The notes under the pieces were generated by a model. The model made no database searches. It saw nothing but the letters and a program-made list of their open reading frames with translations, and was not told the origin of the DNA. 64,000 nucleotides of DNA from Nitrospira tepida (GTDB lineage Bacteria > Nitrospirota > Nitrospiria > Nitrospirales > Nitrospiraceae), in NCBI RefSeq assembly GCF_947241125.1, contig NZ_OX365700.1, positions 2,326,001 to 2,390,000 of the forward strand, read 5' to 3'. Position 1 is the stretch's first letter, and every line of letters begins with the position of its first letter. Both the position numbers and the translations under genes were made by a program. Of the stretch, positions 27,622 to 35,988 are shown piece after piece.

Positions 27622-28540
27622 GATCCAATCTCCTTAAAGCTATCGCTAGTAAGGCGATCGTCTGTGCGATTGTCTTACAGCAACACTAAATGTTGAGGGA
27701 CCGCGCCCTGCAGCAAGGAGAGGAATGCTTGACAGGCCGAACTTGAGGGGTGTAGCTTCCCCGCACGGCACCATTGTCTACGTTGGCTACGGTGCTCACC
27801 GGGGGCCGACACTCCTGACCCTGCAAGGAAAGAGTGTTGGCCCTCGTTGTTGTTAAGGCCATCGCGTACGTGAGCTTAAAGCGCGACGGCTACTTCCGGC
27901 GTCACAGATATCCTCCACTCATACAAATGCGCAGACGAAAGTTCGACGTGCTGCGCGCTACGAACCGTCCACAAGTGTCCATTGTATGCAGATGCCGTTT
28001 TTTGTCAACGCTAACGTTTCAGGCGCTCTCGAAAAGGCATCACGTACGTTGATCTTTCTACAGGTTTGTTTTACAATATCGCCCTCTCAAATTCGCTTTC
28101 AGCGAATCCGCCCTTCCTGGTGACCAGTCGGTGAGTCCTAAAGCGATTCGCCACGGATAACGGAAATTTGACGCAAAGCAGTTCTCAAACCCTCATCAAA
28201 AGGCTTCGAGGCCGTATCGTCCGAGGCGATTTACGAAGCGGATGGCGGAATTTGCCTTTCTCCATTGGCGGATGACATCAAGGGAATTGCTCTGGAGGAT
28301 TGATCGGCGGATCGTCTACCTCAGCCGGGGTGGGGAATCGGCTGATTCTGATGCCGTGGTCCCAGATTCTTGTGCGATGCGGGGGACCTCGAAGGTTACT
28401 TTCGCCGTGCCGTGGCGGTGGATGGTGAATCGGCCGTGAATGTTCGGTTCATCACACATGCACACTTGGGCACAGCCGCCCACCTCCCGCGCAGCCTGCT
28501 TCAGCCGGTTGTTAGGCCGTGAATGTTGGGATCGTGGCTC
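27622..28540. other. 919-base stretch without a supported gene
   Basis: No frame here has the length, start signal or composition of a gene; the 65-72 codon frames in it look accidental. It contains a 10-position inverted repeat, GGCCGACACT (27804-27813) facing AGTGTTGGCC (27833-27842) with one G-T mismatch, and is less GC-rich than the core chromosome. It may be eroded insertion DNA. Confidence 0.6.
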
Positions 28541-28723
28541 TTACTTCTCGTCCCGGATCGCTGCCTTCACTTTCGCTATGAGGTCGGGCGTCACCTCCCG
28601 AATCCCATGCTGCTTCGCATGTTCCATGGCGTTCTTCAGGACTTCCTCATCAGTCTTCCCCCGAACGACATGCGTGCATCCGGACGACGGATCAACCTTG
28701 GCACACTCGACGACTTTACCCAT
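28541..28723 (-). CDS. DUF1059 small protein
   Basis: 60 residues. KVVECAKVDPSSGCTHVVRG and EVLKNAMEHAKQHG with a C-terminal helix fit DUF1059, whose members keep two cysteines (C7, C16) and a histidine that could bind a metal. GAGGAGG lies seven bases before the ATG, giving strong support for expression. It stands alone between non-coding DNA and the decayed pentapeptide gene. Function unknown. Confidence 0.8.
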   Translation of the reverse strand: MGKVVECAKVDPSSGCTHVVRGKTDEEVLKNAMEHAKQHGIREVTPDLIAKVKAAIRDEK

Positions 28724-28864
28724 GGTGGATCCTCCTCTTCGAGCCGGGGGCTCGAGGTTCGGGAAGATGAACCCGCTAGAAGATGTGCGATTGGCAGATT
28801 ACAGAATATAGCGGGCGGGAAGCCGTAGGCAAGGACAGGTTGGATGGCAGGCGGGTGCGGAGGT

Positions 28865-29048
28865 TTACTTCCGGTACCGCATCCGTGTCCCGTGAGTCAG
28901 AGAGAGGGTGATTTCTTCCGGGGAGAGTTCCAGAGGGAAATAGGCGCCTGAGATCTGGGCGTTGTTGATCCTGGCTCCTTCAGGCTTGGTGGTCGGGAAG
29001 CTGATGCCGCGCAGAGTGCCTCGCGGGAGGTAGGCTGCTGAAATCTAA
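28865..29048 (-). pseudogene. truncated copy of the pentapeptide-repeat gene
   Basis: The last 60 or so codons of the gene at 31415-31777 are repeated here: reading back from the stop TAA at 28865, the product is INNAQISGAYFPLELSPEE and then ITLSLTHGTRMRYRK, nearly the same as the intact copy. Upstream the match weakens (SAAYLPRGTLRG against SDSYFRQADLRG) and an in-frame TAG closes the frame. No start remains. The two copies lie on either side of the brn locus and the IS1182-type element. Confidence 0.8.
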
Positions 29049-29070
29049 CGGACCGGGTCGATGAAGAGGC

Positions 29071-29271
29071 TCACGTCAACGCTTCGAGCAGTTCAACATC
29101 TTTTTTCAGAAGTTGATTGACGAGTTCTGTCACCGGTTTGCCGCTCCTCTTGGCGATGCGCTCCAACCGTCTGCGCGTTGCGTTGTCGAGGTAGATCGGC
29201 AAATTCAGCTCGGCTCCTTTCCTGAAAAATTTTCCCCGAACCCCTTTCGAGAAATCGTACTCGCGTCTCAT
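29071..29271 (-). CDS. brnA: BrnA-type antitoxin
   Basis: 66 residues. FRKGAELNLPIYLDNATRRRLERIAKRSGKPVTELVNQLLKKDVELLE contains a ribbon-helix-helix domain typical of BrnA/CopG antitoxins, which bind the BrnT toxin and repress the operon. It starts one base after the brnT stop, the normal brnT-brnA order. It is intact although the toxin gene is frameshifted. Confidence 0.8.
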   Translation of the reverse strand: MRREYDFSKGVRGKFFRKGAELNLPIYLDNATRRRLERIAKRSGKPVTELVNQLLKKDVELLEALT

Positions 29272-29272
29272 G

Positions 29273-29577
29273 CTACGTCCTCCGGTATTGCTTCAATTCG
29301 TTTTTGGTGGCTTTTCGAGCCGATATCAATCGAATAGTCGCTGTGTCATGGGCTGTTTCTCGAAAAGTATGGCTGGCGACGAGTATAGCGCCCATGGTGT
29401 CCATCCCCATCGTAATCCATCGCTCCTCCCGTTCACTATGGGGCTCGTCAAATTCTGAAAGGGCATCTGGATCGAGAAAGATCGTGGCAGCTCGCTCGAA
29501 GTAATCCCATGCTTTCGAAGATTCTGCCGGGCTTTAGCGTGATCCCACCCGAAGTGATACTGAAACCGGTTGCCCAC
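29273..29577 (-). pseudogene. brnT: BrnT-type toxin, frameshifted
   Basis: From a GTG at 29577 the frame reads FQYHFGWDHAKARQNLRKHGIT as in BrnT ribonuclease toxins and then leaves the family. One base later the second frame continues perfectly: AATIFLDPDALSEFDEPHS, ERWITMGMDTMGAILVASHT and IRLISARKATKNELKQYRR, ending at TAG 29273-29275. The break is at ACTTCGAGCGA, where ACTTTCGAGCGA would restore Phe-Glu-Arg; a single T has been lost. A sequencing error is possible. The IS1182-type element lies 22 bases upstream of the start. Confidence 0.85.
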
Positions 29578-29598
29578 CGGCCAATTATTTCATACTAG

Positions 29599-31238
29599 GA
29601 GCCTGTCCGACATTAGCCTCAGAAACATCTTGTTCGAGCCCTCCGACTCGTGTATAGGCATTCATACCTAACTACGAGAGAGGAGGCGTTGTCATGACCA
29701 CCCGCACCTTTCGCCCCTATGACCCCGAGGAGCTGTGGCTGTTGCCGCCGTCGCCGCGCGACTGGCTGCCGGAGGATCACCTGGCGTACTTCCTGTCGGA
29801 TCTGGTCGACGAATTGGATCTGACGCCGATCCTGGAGCCCTATCGGGGGGTGACGCGCGGCACGGTGCCGTATCATCCCCAGATGCTGGTGACGGTGCTG
29901 CTCTATGCGTACGCGGTGGGCCTGCCGGCGTCGCGGCAGATTGCGCGGGAACTGGAAGAGGATGTGGCCTTTCGGGTGCTGGCCGCGAACCAGCGGCCGG
30001 ATTTCCGGACGATCAGCGACTTTCGCAAACAGCATCTGACGGCGTTGGCCAAGTTGTTCGTCGACGTGCTCAAGCTCTGCCAGCGGGCCGGCTTGGTGAA
30101 GCTGGGGCACATCGCCTTGGATGGGACCAAGGTGAAGGCGAATGCGTCGAAGCACAAGGCGATGAGCTACAGCCGGATGGTGACGGAGGAGGTGCGGCTC
30201 AAGGCGGAGGTCGAGGCCTTGCTCAAGCAGGCCGAGGCGGCGGATGCCCGGGATGATGCGGCCTATGGCCCTGACCGGCGCGGCGATGAGTGGCCCGCCG
30301 AGCTGGCGCGCCGGGAACAGCGCCTGGCGACCATTCGCGCCGCCAAGGTCGTGCTGGAACACGAGGCGCAGGCGGCGGCCGCGGTGCAGCAGGCGGCCCG
30401 CGAGGCTCGTGAGACGGAAGGGCCGCGCCGGGGTCGGCCGTCGCAGCCGCCCAGCCCGGTTCCCCACCCGAAAGCCCAGCGGAACTTCACCGACCCGGAG
30501 AGCCGGATCATGCCCGCCCCCGGGGCGAAGGGCAGCGTGATCCAAGGGTACAACTGCCAGGCCGCCGTCGATGCGACGGCGCAGATCATTGTCGCGGCGG
30601 AGGTCACGGATGAGCCCAATGACAAGCAGCAAGCCCAGCCGTTGCTGACGCAGGTGCTGGTCAACACGGAGCAGGTTCCCCGGACTGTCAGCATGGATGC
30701 GGGATACTTCAGCGAGGCGAACGTCGGGGCCGTGGCCGCGCTGGGGTGTGAGCCCCTGATTCCGCCGGATCGGCAACTCCATGGACAACCCGTGCCGGCT
30801 GTGCCCCGGGGCCGGCCCCCTATCGGATTGTCGGTGGCCGACCGGATGCGCCGCACGCTCCGCACAAAGCGCGGGCGACGGCTCTATGCCCGGCGGAAAG
30901 CAATCGTCGAGCCGGTGTTTGGTCAGATCAAGCAGGGCCGCGGCTTCCGGCAGTTCTTGCTGCGCGGGATGAGGAAGGTTCGCGGGGAGTGGGCGCTCAT
31001 CTGTACGACCCACAATATGCTGAAGCTCTGGACCGCCTGGCGACGTCGACGCCGACCCGCCTGCCGGAGCGCGGGCAGGCGCCCCGGCGAGGGGCTGTGG
31101 GCACTGGGCAGCGGCCGGAAGGCGAACCGGAGAGGGCGGGAACAGTGAAAGGGCACCGTGCCAACCCATGCGCAGCCGAGTACGAACTGAATCAGCGGTC
31201 AAGAGCATGGTTCTCTCAGGTCAATGTCGGACAGGCTC
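29599..31238 (+). mobile_element. IS1182-type insertion sequence (1640 bp)
   Basis: Inverted ends GAGCCTGTCCGACATT (29599-29614) and AATGTCGGACAGGCTC (31223-31238) are flanked by CTAG on both sides (29595-29598, 31239-31242), probably the duplicated target. It carries one intact transposase. A 182 bp element at 4224-4405 shares its ends. Confidence 0.9.
29694..31148 (+). CDS. IS1182-family transposase
   Basis: 484 residues. The N-terminal DUF772-type domain (FRPYDPEELWLLPPSPRDWL, PYHPQMLVTVLLYAYAVGL, RQIARELEEDVAFRVL) is followed by the DDE core: HIALDGTKVKANASKHKAM with the first Asp, TVSMDAGYFSEANVGA with the second, and RRKAIVEPVFGQIKQGRGFRQ with the Glu. GAGGAGG precedes the ATG. Length and motifs are complete, so the element may be active and could mobilise the short relative at 4.2 kb. 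Confidence 0.92.
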   Translation: MTTRTFRPYDPEELWLLPPSPRDWLPEDHLAYFLSDLVDELDLTPILEPYRGVTRGTVPYHPQMLVTVLLYAYAVGLPASRQIARELEEDVAFRVLAANQRPDFRTISDFRKQHLTALAKLFVDVLKLCQRAGLVKLGHIALDGTKVKANASKHKAMSYSRMVTEEVRLKAEVEALLKQAEAADARDDAAYGPDRRGDEWPAELARREQRLATIRAAKVVLEHEAQAAAAVQQAAREARETEGPRRGRPSQPPSPVPHPKAQRNFTDPESRIMPAPGAKGSVIQGYNCQAAVDATAQIIVAAEVTDEPNDKQQAQPLLTQVLVNTEQVPRTVSMDAGYFSEANVGAVAALGCEPLIPPDRQLHGQPVPAVPRGRPPIGLSVADRMRRTLRTKRGRRLYARRKAIVEPVFGQIKQGRGFRQFLLRGMRKVRGEWALICTTHNMLKLWTAWRRRRRPACRSAGRRPGEGLWALGSGRKANRRGREQ

Positions 31239-31414
31239 CTAGATTCAACCGGCCAAGGAAAGATTGCGGCATTTGCGATTCGGTGGGTGTGGCGTGAGGA
31301 GCCAACGCCCCTTTCTTTGACAGGTGGCAGTTGGCTGCGGCGCAACCGGCGAATGAGTGCGTTCCCCTGATCCTTGAAATTGATTTAACTACGACGGAGG
31401 GAGGTCGTATTGGA

Positions 31415-31777
31415 CTACTTCCGATACCGCATCCGGGTCCCGTGGGTGAGGGACAGGGTGATCTCTTCCGGGGAAAGTTCGGCGGGAAAGTAGGCGCCTG
31501 AGATCTGGGCGTTGTTGATGCTGGCTCCTTCGAGGTTCGCCCGGCGGAAATCCACCCCACGCAGGTCTGCTTGTCGAAAATAGCTGTCGCTGAAATCCAA
31601 CCCGTCCGCATCCAACCCACGCAGGTCGAGCCCCCGCAGGTCGCAGTTGCGGAGGTCCACCGTCTGGCCCGAGGCCTTCTTCGCGTTGAACTCGGCGATC
31701 GCTCCGTCGCGCAAGAGCTGATAAAGGGGATCGTTGGAGATGCGCAGGCGTGAGGCATGCGGCTTGGTGACGCCCAT
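31415..31777 (-). CDS. pentapeptide-repeat protein
   Basis: 120 residues. The middle (LRNCDLRGLDLRGLDADGLD, then FSDSYFRQADLRGVDF and RRANLEGA) consists of A(D/N)LxG-type pentapeptides that form a right-handed four-sided helix. A conserved non-repeat tail (ISGAYFPAELSPEEITLSLTH) follows. The biochemical role of such short repeat proteins is usually unknown; some protect gyrase, but nothing here shows that. A 5'-truncated relative survives at 28865-29048. Confidence 0.85.
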   Translation of the reverse strand: MGVTKPHASRLRISNDPLYQLLRDGAIAEFNAKKASGQTVDLRNCDLRGLDLRGLDADGLDFSDSYFRQADLRGVDFRRANLEGASINNAQISGAYFPAELSPEEITLSLTHGTRMRYRK

Positions 31778-31849
31778 AGACTATCGCCTCCTTCTGTTCT
31801 TTTCTCGGACGCCGTCGCACAAACTTGAATCCCGCTGCTGAACCAGGAC

Positions 31850-31887
31850 GGGGACAGGCACCGCTGCAGACGGCGGAGCCTGTCCCC
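31850..31887. repeat. strong inverted repeat after the sortase gene
   Basis: GGGGACAGGC (31850-31859) and GCCTGTCCCC (31878-31887) form a 10 bp perfect stem, with a further possible CCGC/GCGG pairing inside the loop. It lies 16 bases beyond the sortase stop and could end that transcript, but there is no T-run. The GGGACAGGC core is reminiscent of REP sequences associated with RAYT transposases (from memory). Confidence 0.65.
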
Positions 31888-31902
31888 TTGGCTGCACATG
31901 GG

Positions 31903-32487
31903 TCACCCATCACTCATCTCCGCCATGACGACATACCGGAGCGGCCCGCCAGGCACCAAGGCGTCAAATGGGTAGCAGGTGACCGGAAGCAGCGTATGAC
32001 CGTCCTCTTCCGAAACATGGAACGGCAGTCTGCCGTCGCTCACGCTGCTGCCAAGGACCCGGTAGCCGACCAGGGCGTCCTGGGCAGTCTGCACGTTGAT
32101 TCTATCGTCCGGTTCCAGCCGCCGAAGAAACCCGAAATGGGTATCCCGATGCCCTGTGATAACGCTCACGCCTATCATGCCCGGTCTCGCGCTGCCTTCA
32201 TAGTAGGCCGGGCCGAAGGCCAGCGTCCGTCCGTTCGCGCCGGACAGCACGATCTCGTCGATCCGGAGGCGAGGCACGATGAGCCTGGCGATGGGGACCG
32301 TATCGGCCCAGGGCCAGGGTTTGACGGTAGTCCGTCGTTCAATCGTCTCTTCCCAGGCCTGCCGCAGCAACCGTTGCGCCAATAGGGCCTTCATGTGGAT
32401 CCACCCTCCTTGAAACAATTCCCACAGGCCGAAACTGCCGATGATGCCGATGACCAAGCCGGTAGAGAGCCGTCCGGACAGTCTCAT
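31903..32487 (-). CDS. class GN sortase
   Basis: 194 residues. One N-terminal transmembrane helix (about 8-25) anchors a sortase domain with catalytic His113 (ITGHRDTHFGFL), Cys171 (LLPVTCYPF) and Arg184 (GGPLRYVV), in the order and spacing of sortases. In Gram-negative bacteria this class works with one dedicated target that carries an LPxTG-like tail. Here the target is the adjacent VIT/vWA gene, whose last four bases overlap this start. It is the third gene of the OmpA-target-sortase operon. Confidence 0.93.
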   Translation of the reverse strand: MRLSGRLSTGLVIGIIGSFGLWELFQGGWIHMKALLAQRLLRQAWEETIERRTTVKPWPWADTVPIARLIVPRLRIDEIVLSGANGRTLAFGPAYYEGSARPGMIGVSVITGHRDTHFGFLRRLEPDDRINVQTAQDALVGYRVLGSSVSDGRLPFHVSEEDGHTLLPVTCYPFDALVPGGPLRYVVMAEMSDG

Positions 32488-34612
32488 TGTGTTGAACCTC
32501 TGAGACGAGCCGCGAACAGCAGCATCAGCAACAGCGCAAGCCAGCCCATGGCCAGGTGCAGAAGAGCGGAGGTCGCAGTCTGCGGCAATCCGAAAATGTG
32601 TTCGTAATCCTGGCCGTGAGGGAGGTCGGTCGGAAGCGGCTTCGTGCGCAGCGGCTCTGCGGCAGGCCTAACAGGCGTGACGTCGACGGCGACGAGGCTC
32701 GTGAAACGGCTGACCAAATGATGCCGGAGCGCAACCTCGACGATCTGGTTCCGGAGCGAGGCCTGGTCGGAGCTATGGGCGAGACGTTCTGTGAGCGCGT
32801 GAATCGCCTCTCTGGCCCACAGGACGGCAATGCCCTCCCGCGCTTGACGATCGGTCAAGTAGAACTCGGCCTGCCAAGGGCGAGAACCGATCCGTCCCGC
32901 GAGCCTGATCCGGTTTGGAAACGACGGCGCCTTGAGCGTGATCAGAATCGGTTCTCCCGTATAGAGATCAGGAATTCGCACCGGCAGCAGGTCTGTCTGG
33001 GTCCAGCCCTCGCCCGCGATCGCGAGATCGGTCAGGACCGGGTGCTCCAGCTTCTGGAACAGGCCCGTCATCCGTTCGCGCACCTGGTCGATCTTCCCGA
33101 TATAGGTAAAGGAGCCGCGGCCGATCTCAGCCGCCCGCCGCATGAAATAGCTGTTGGGCGCCGAGCTGATGCCGACCGTGAACAGGCGGGAATCGCCCAG
33201 CCGCTTCTCGATCGTCGCGAACAATTCCGTTTCGTTGCCGATCTGCCCGTCGGTCAAAAAGATCACCTGGCGCAGTCGATCCGGTTGCACGGCTCCATCC
33301 AGGCCGAGCGCGAAGGCCGGGAGCATCTCCGTTCCCCCGGTGGCCCGGAGCGCGTTGACATAGTGAAGCGCCTGATCGAACTGGGCTTGAACGGCCGGCT
33401 GAGGAGAGGCAAACAACCGGTGCGTGACGCTGTTGAACTGGATGATGTTGAACCGGTCCTTCGGGCGCAGGCGGGTGAGGGCGAGACGCAGCGCGTCCTT
33501 GGCCTGATCGAGCGACGGTCCATACATGGATCCGGACGTGTCGATGACAAAGAGGACTTCGCGGGGCAGGCCGATAGTTTCGTCCTGAGCGACCTCCGGC
33601 GGCGTGATCATGAGCAGGGAGTATTGGGAGTCTTCGCGTGATTCGGTGAAGAGGGCTGTAGTCGGCATGGAACCGGGCTGCGGCCGCCAGATCAATTCGA
33701 AGTTGCGATCGGCCGGTACCGACTCATCCGAAAGCCTGACGTGCCAGTGCGTGGGCGCCTCGGCCGTCGCCTCGATAGCATGGAAGGGAGAATCGACCTG
33801 CGAGATCGGAAAGCCCGGCATGAGGTCGATCGAGAGGGTGACCGGATTGATGGGGCCTTTGGAGGGATGCAGCACAGGAGGGGTGATCCGGGAGGCGTCC
33901 GGCACTTGATCGGTCTCAGGCGCCCAGCCTGGACCTTGAGCATCGGGATTCGACGAGGAAGGCGATTCCGTCGAGGGGGCTGGGAGCGGACGACCAGGAA
34001 TATAGCGCGGCCCGATTACCATCGGAAATCGCAGATGAGAGGTTCCCTGGTCGAACCGGATCCTGTCCTGATATTCGATCTCTATCTGAACGGTTTCCTT
34101 GGGTCCGATGTTGGCGACCGAGGCCGTGAACAGGTTGGGCCGTTCCTGCTCGACCAGACTCTCGTGCGCTTGCCCTCCGACTTAGCCCGTTCGTAGGTTT
34201 TCTTCGCCCCACCCCGTTCCTTGATCTGGCCTTCGATGAGCCGTTCGCCGATTCTCATCCGGAGATGGTCTACGGCGGCCCGTTCCGGCAGGGGAAAGGC
34301 GTAGATGCCTTCCATCCAGCTCTCGTTGGGGTTGGAAAACTGCTGGCGGACCTTGGCACGGGCGATGAGACCGGTGACCGAGATGGTGATACCGGTGTGG
34401 AGAGTCGGTGCGGGGATCAGCACACCGGGTTGGTCGGTCTTCAATAGGAGCGAGCCGCTGGTGATCTCTTGCAAGGACATCCCAGGGGTTTGGTCCGAGG
34501 CAAACGCGATCCCATACAAAGAGGTCATCCATTGGCCCACGGTCAAAACCATCGCGAGCGGGATCAGGAGGAGCATCAGCCGGGCGTGATGAGGGGATGC
34601 GAAATCGGGCAT
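32484..34612 (-). pseudogene. VIT/vWA sortase target protein, frameshifted
   Basis: The gene encodes a signal peptide and VIT domain (ITISVTGLIARAKVRQQF, EGIYAFPLPERAAVDHLRMR), a vWA domain with MIDAS motif DTSGSMYG, and a C-terminal sorting tail LPQTA followed by a hydrophobic helix and RLRGS. This is the 'marine proteobacterial sortase target' type. The frame breaks after KSEGKRT near 34157: sequence ACGAGAGTCTGG has two extra bases compared with ACGAGTCTGG, after which the second frame continues SLVEQERPNLFTASVANIG. Total length 2129 bases is 2 modulo 3, in line with a duplicated AG. It is broken unless the read is wrong or the site is slippery. Confidence 0.88.
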
Positions 34613-34706
34613 AGGGACTGACTCCTTGGGGCAAAGGGTTCAAGACGACTGTTGGTATTGGGAAGGCCGGAGGCCGGCTCATCCGGCCTCCGGCTTGACA
34701 GAAGCG

Positions 34707-35561
34707 TCAAGGGGTGACGCCTTGCTCGTCTGATGTGATGGGGCTCTCACCCTCGCGGGATTCGAGCGGTTGCGTCGGAAGGGAAGTCTCGGCTGAATCC
34801 ATCGCCGGCTCTGTGGCCTGTTCAACCGTGGCGGTCTCCGCGGGAGCGGTCATGCTCTCCGCAGTCGCCGGCTCCACGGGCGGCACCAGATGCGAGGCGC
34901 CGACCTTGATGAACTCCAGATGGGCGCGTCGGTTGAGCGTGAGGCAGTCCGGGCTGTCGTCGAGGCAGAGGACTCCCTCTTCCCCGAGGCTCGCCGTTTT
35001 GATCCGATGCTCGGGAACCCCAAGAGCGATCAGATGAGCTTTCACTGCTTCAGCCCGCTTGAGTCCCAGCGCCCGGTTGTACAGGCTCGAACCACGGGCG
35101 TCCGTATAGCCTTGGATCACAAGGCCGTAGTCGGGATTCCTGGTCATGAAGGCCGCATGCTCGTTGAGATAGACCTTGGCTTCGTCAGTGAGACGATTTT
35201 TCCCAAAGTCAAACGAGATGTCGGCGTGAAGCGATTCGGTGAGTTGGGTCGGGAGGGCCTGAGTTGAAACGGAAGTCAGGTGTGTCGGCTGGACGGCTGT
35301 CTCAGCCGTTCGAGTAGCAGTTGTCGAATTGTCCAGTATCGCAACGGGCGATGAAGGGAAAGAAACCGAGGATGCCGGCGTCATCTGTTCCGGTTGCGAG
35401 GCCACCATCCAGGCAATCCCGATCCCGATGGCCAGCACGAGCACGGTTCCGCTCACGATCATGACTTCCTTCATGCCGCGATCCGACGTCTGACTACCTG
35501 GGGCCACGCTATCGGGTGTTGTGTCGGCGGCATAGACTGCCTGTTGTGCACCTTTGCTCAT
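34707..35561 (-). CDS. OmpA-family peptidoglycan-binding membrane protein
   Basis: 284 residues from the ATG at 35561 after AAAGGAG; a longer frame from 35654 is unlikely. A short cytoplasmic part precedes one transmembrane helix (about 34-53, VMIVSGTVLVLAIGIGIAWM). The OmpA C-terminal domain (about 110-225) has ADISFDFGKNRLTDEAKVYL, YTDARGSSLYNRALGLKRAEAVKAHL and NRRAHLEF, the residues that bind meso-diaminopimelate. The tail is rich in Ala, Thr, Glu and Pro. First gene of the sortase operon; likely a wall anchor for the module. Confidence 0.9.
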   Translation of the reverse strand: MSKGAQQAVYAADTTPDSVAPGSQTSDRGMKEVMIVSGTVLVLAIGIGIAWMVASQPEQMTPASSVSFPSSPVAILDNSTTATRTAETAVQPTHLTSVSTQALPTQLTESLHADISFDFGKNRLTDEAKVYLNEHAAFMTRNPDYGLVIQGYTDARGSSLYNRALGLKRAEAVKAHLIALGVPEHRIKTASLGEEGVLCLDDSPDCLTLNRRAHLEFIKVGASHLVPPVEPATAESMTAPAETATVEQATEPAMDSAETSLPTQPLESREGESPITSDEQGVTP

Positions 35562-35637
35562 GGATCGAACTCCTTTCTTTGATCTCCCACTGTTACGCCC
35601 CCTCTCCCTTGTCGTCTCCCATGGCCGGTTGCCGAGC

Positions 35638-35666
35638 ACCCATTGCATTCGCAACGCGCAATGGGT
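35638..35666. repeat. REP-like palindrome in the leader of the sortase operon
   Basis: ACCCATTGC (35638-35646) pairs with GCAATGGGT (35658-35666). It lies between the proposed sigma-54 promoter and the ompA-like start, inside the transcribed leader, so it might affect the message. No gene is visible in the rest of 35562-35988. Confidence 0.75.
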
Positions 35667-35815
35667 CCCGGAGCAACGGACACCCAGGAGAGGAGGCGGT
35701 GAGGGGGTGATCTGTTATTTGCCTGTTCGTCCGTTGCTCCGACGGGCTCTGCCTGATGTCACCTCCTTTCGCTCTGGACCGTCATCCCGAGGGAGTCCGT
35801 TGGGCCGGGGAACTC

Positions 35816-35830
35816 AGCAACAGAGGTGCC
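35816..35830 (-). promoter_or_regulatory. probable sigma-54 (-24/-12) promoter of the sortase operon
   Basis: Read on the minus strand: GGCACC-TCTG-TTGCT, that is GG and GC separated by exactly ten bases, matching TGGCAC-N5-TTGCW at all but the first T. Transcription would start near 35805, giving a leader of about 245 bases before the OmpA-family gene. The neighbouring gene at 35989 encodes a sigma-54 activator, which supports the assignment. Confidence 0.7.
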
Positions 35831-35905
35831 GCGCTGTCGAATGGAAATGAGGTGACAAAGGTCTGTAAAAACGGGCTCTTAAGAAAGGTGGGCTGGTGCG
35901 TGCCT

Positions 35906-35951
35906 TGCGGGGATATTGGGACCAGTGAGGGAATGCGGGGATAGCCCCGCA
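35906..35951. promoter_or_regulatory. candidate activator site or terminator upstream of the sigma-54 promoter
   Basis: TGCGGGGATA occurs twice, at 35906-35915 and 35934-35943; the second is part of a palindrome TGCGGGG-ATAG-CCCCGCA (35934-35951). It is about 105 bases upstream of the -24 element, where enhancer-binding proteins often bind, and 38 bases past the stop of the activator gene, so a hairpin that ends that transcript is the alternative. There is no T-run. Confidence 0.45.
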
Positions 35952-35988
35952 GGCATGTCGGGCAACCGGAGTGGTACGGGGAGACAGT

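Noticed and set aside
31850-31887. Rho-independent terminator for the sortase operon
   Set aside because: The stem is strong, but there is no T-run on the minus strand after it; listed as an inverted repeat instead.
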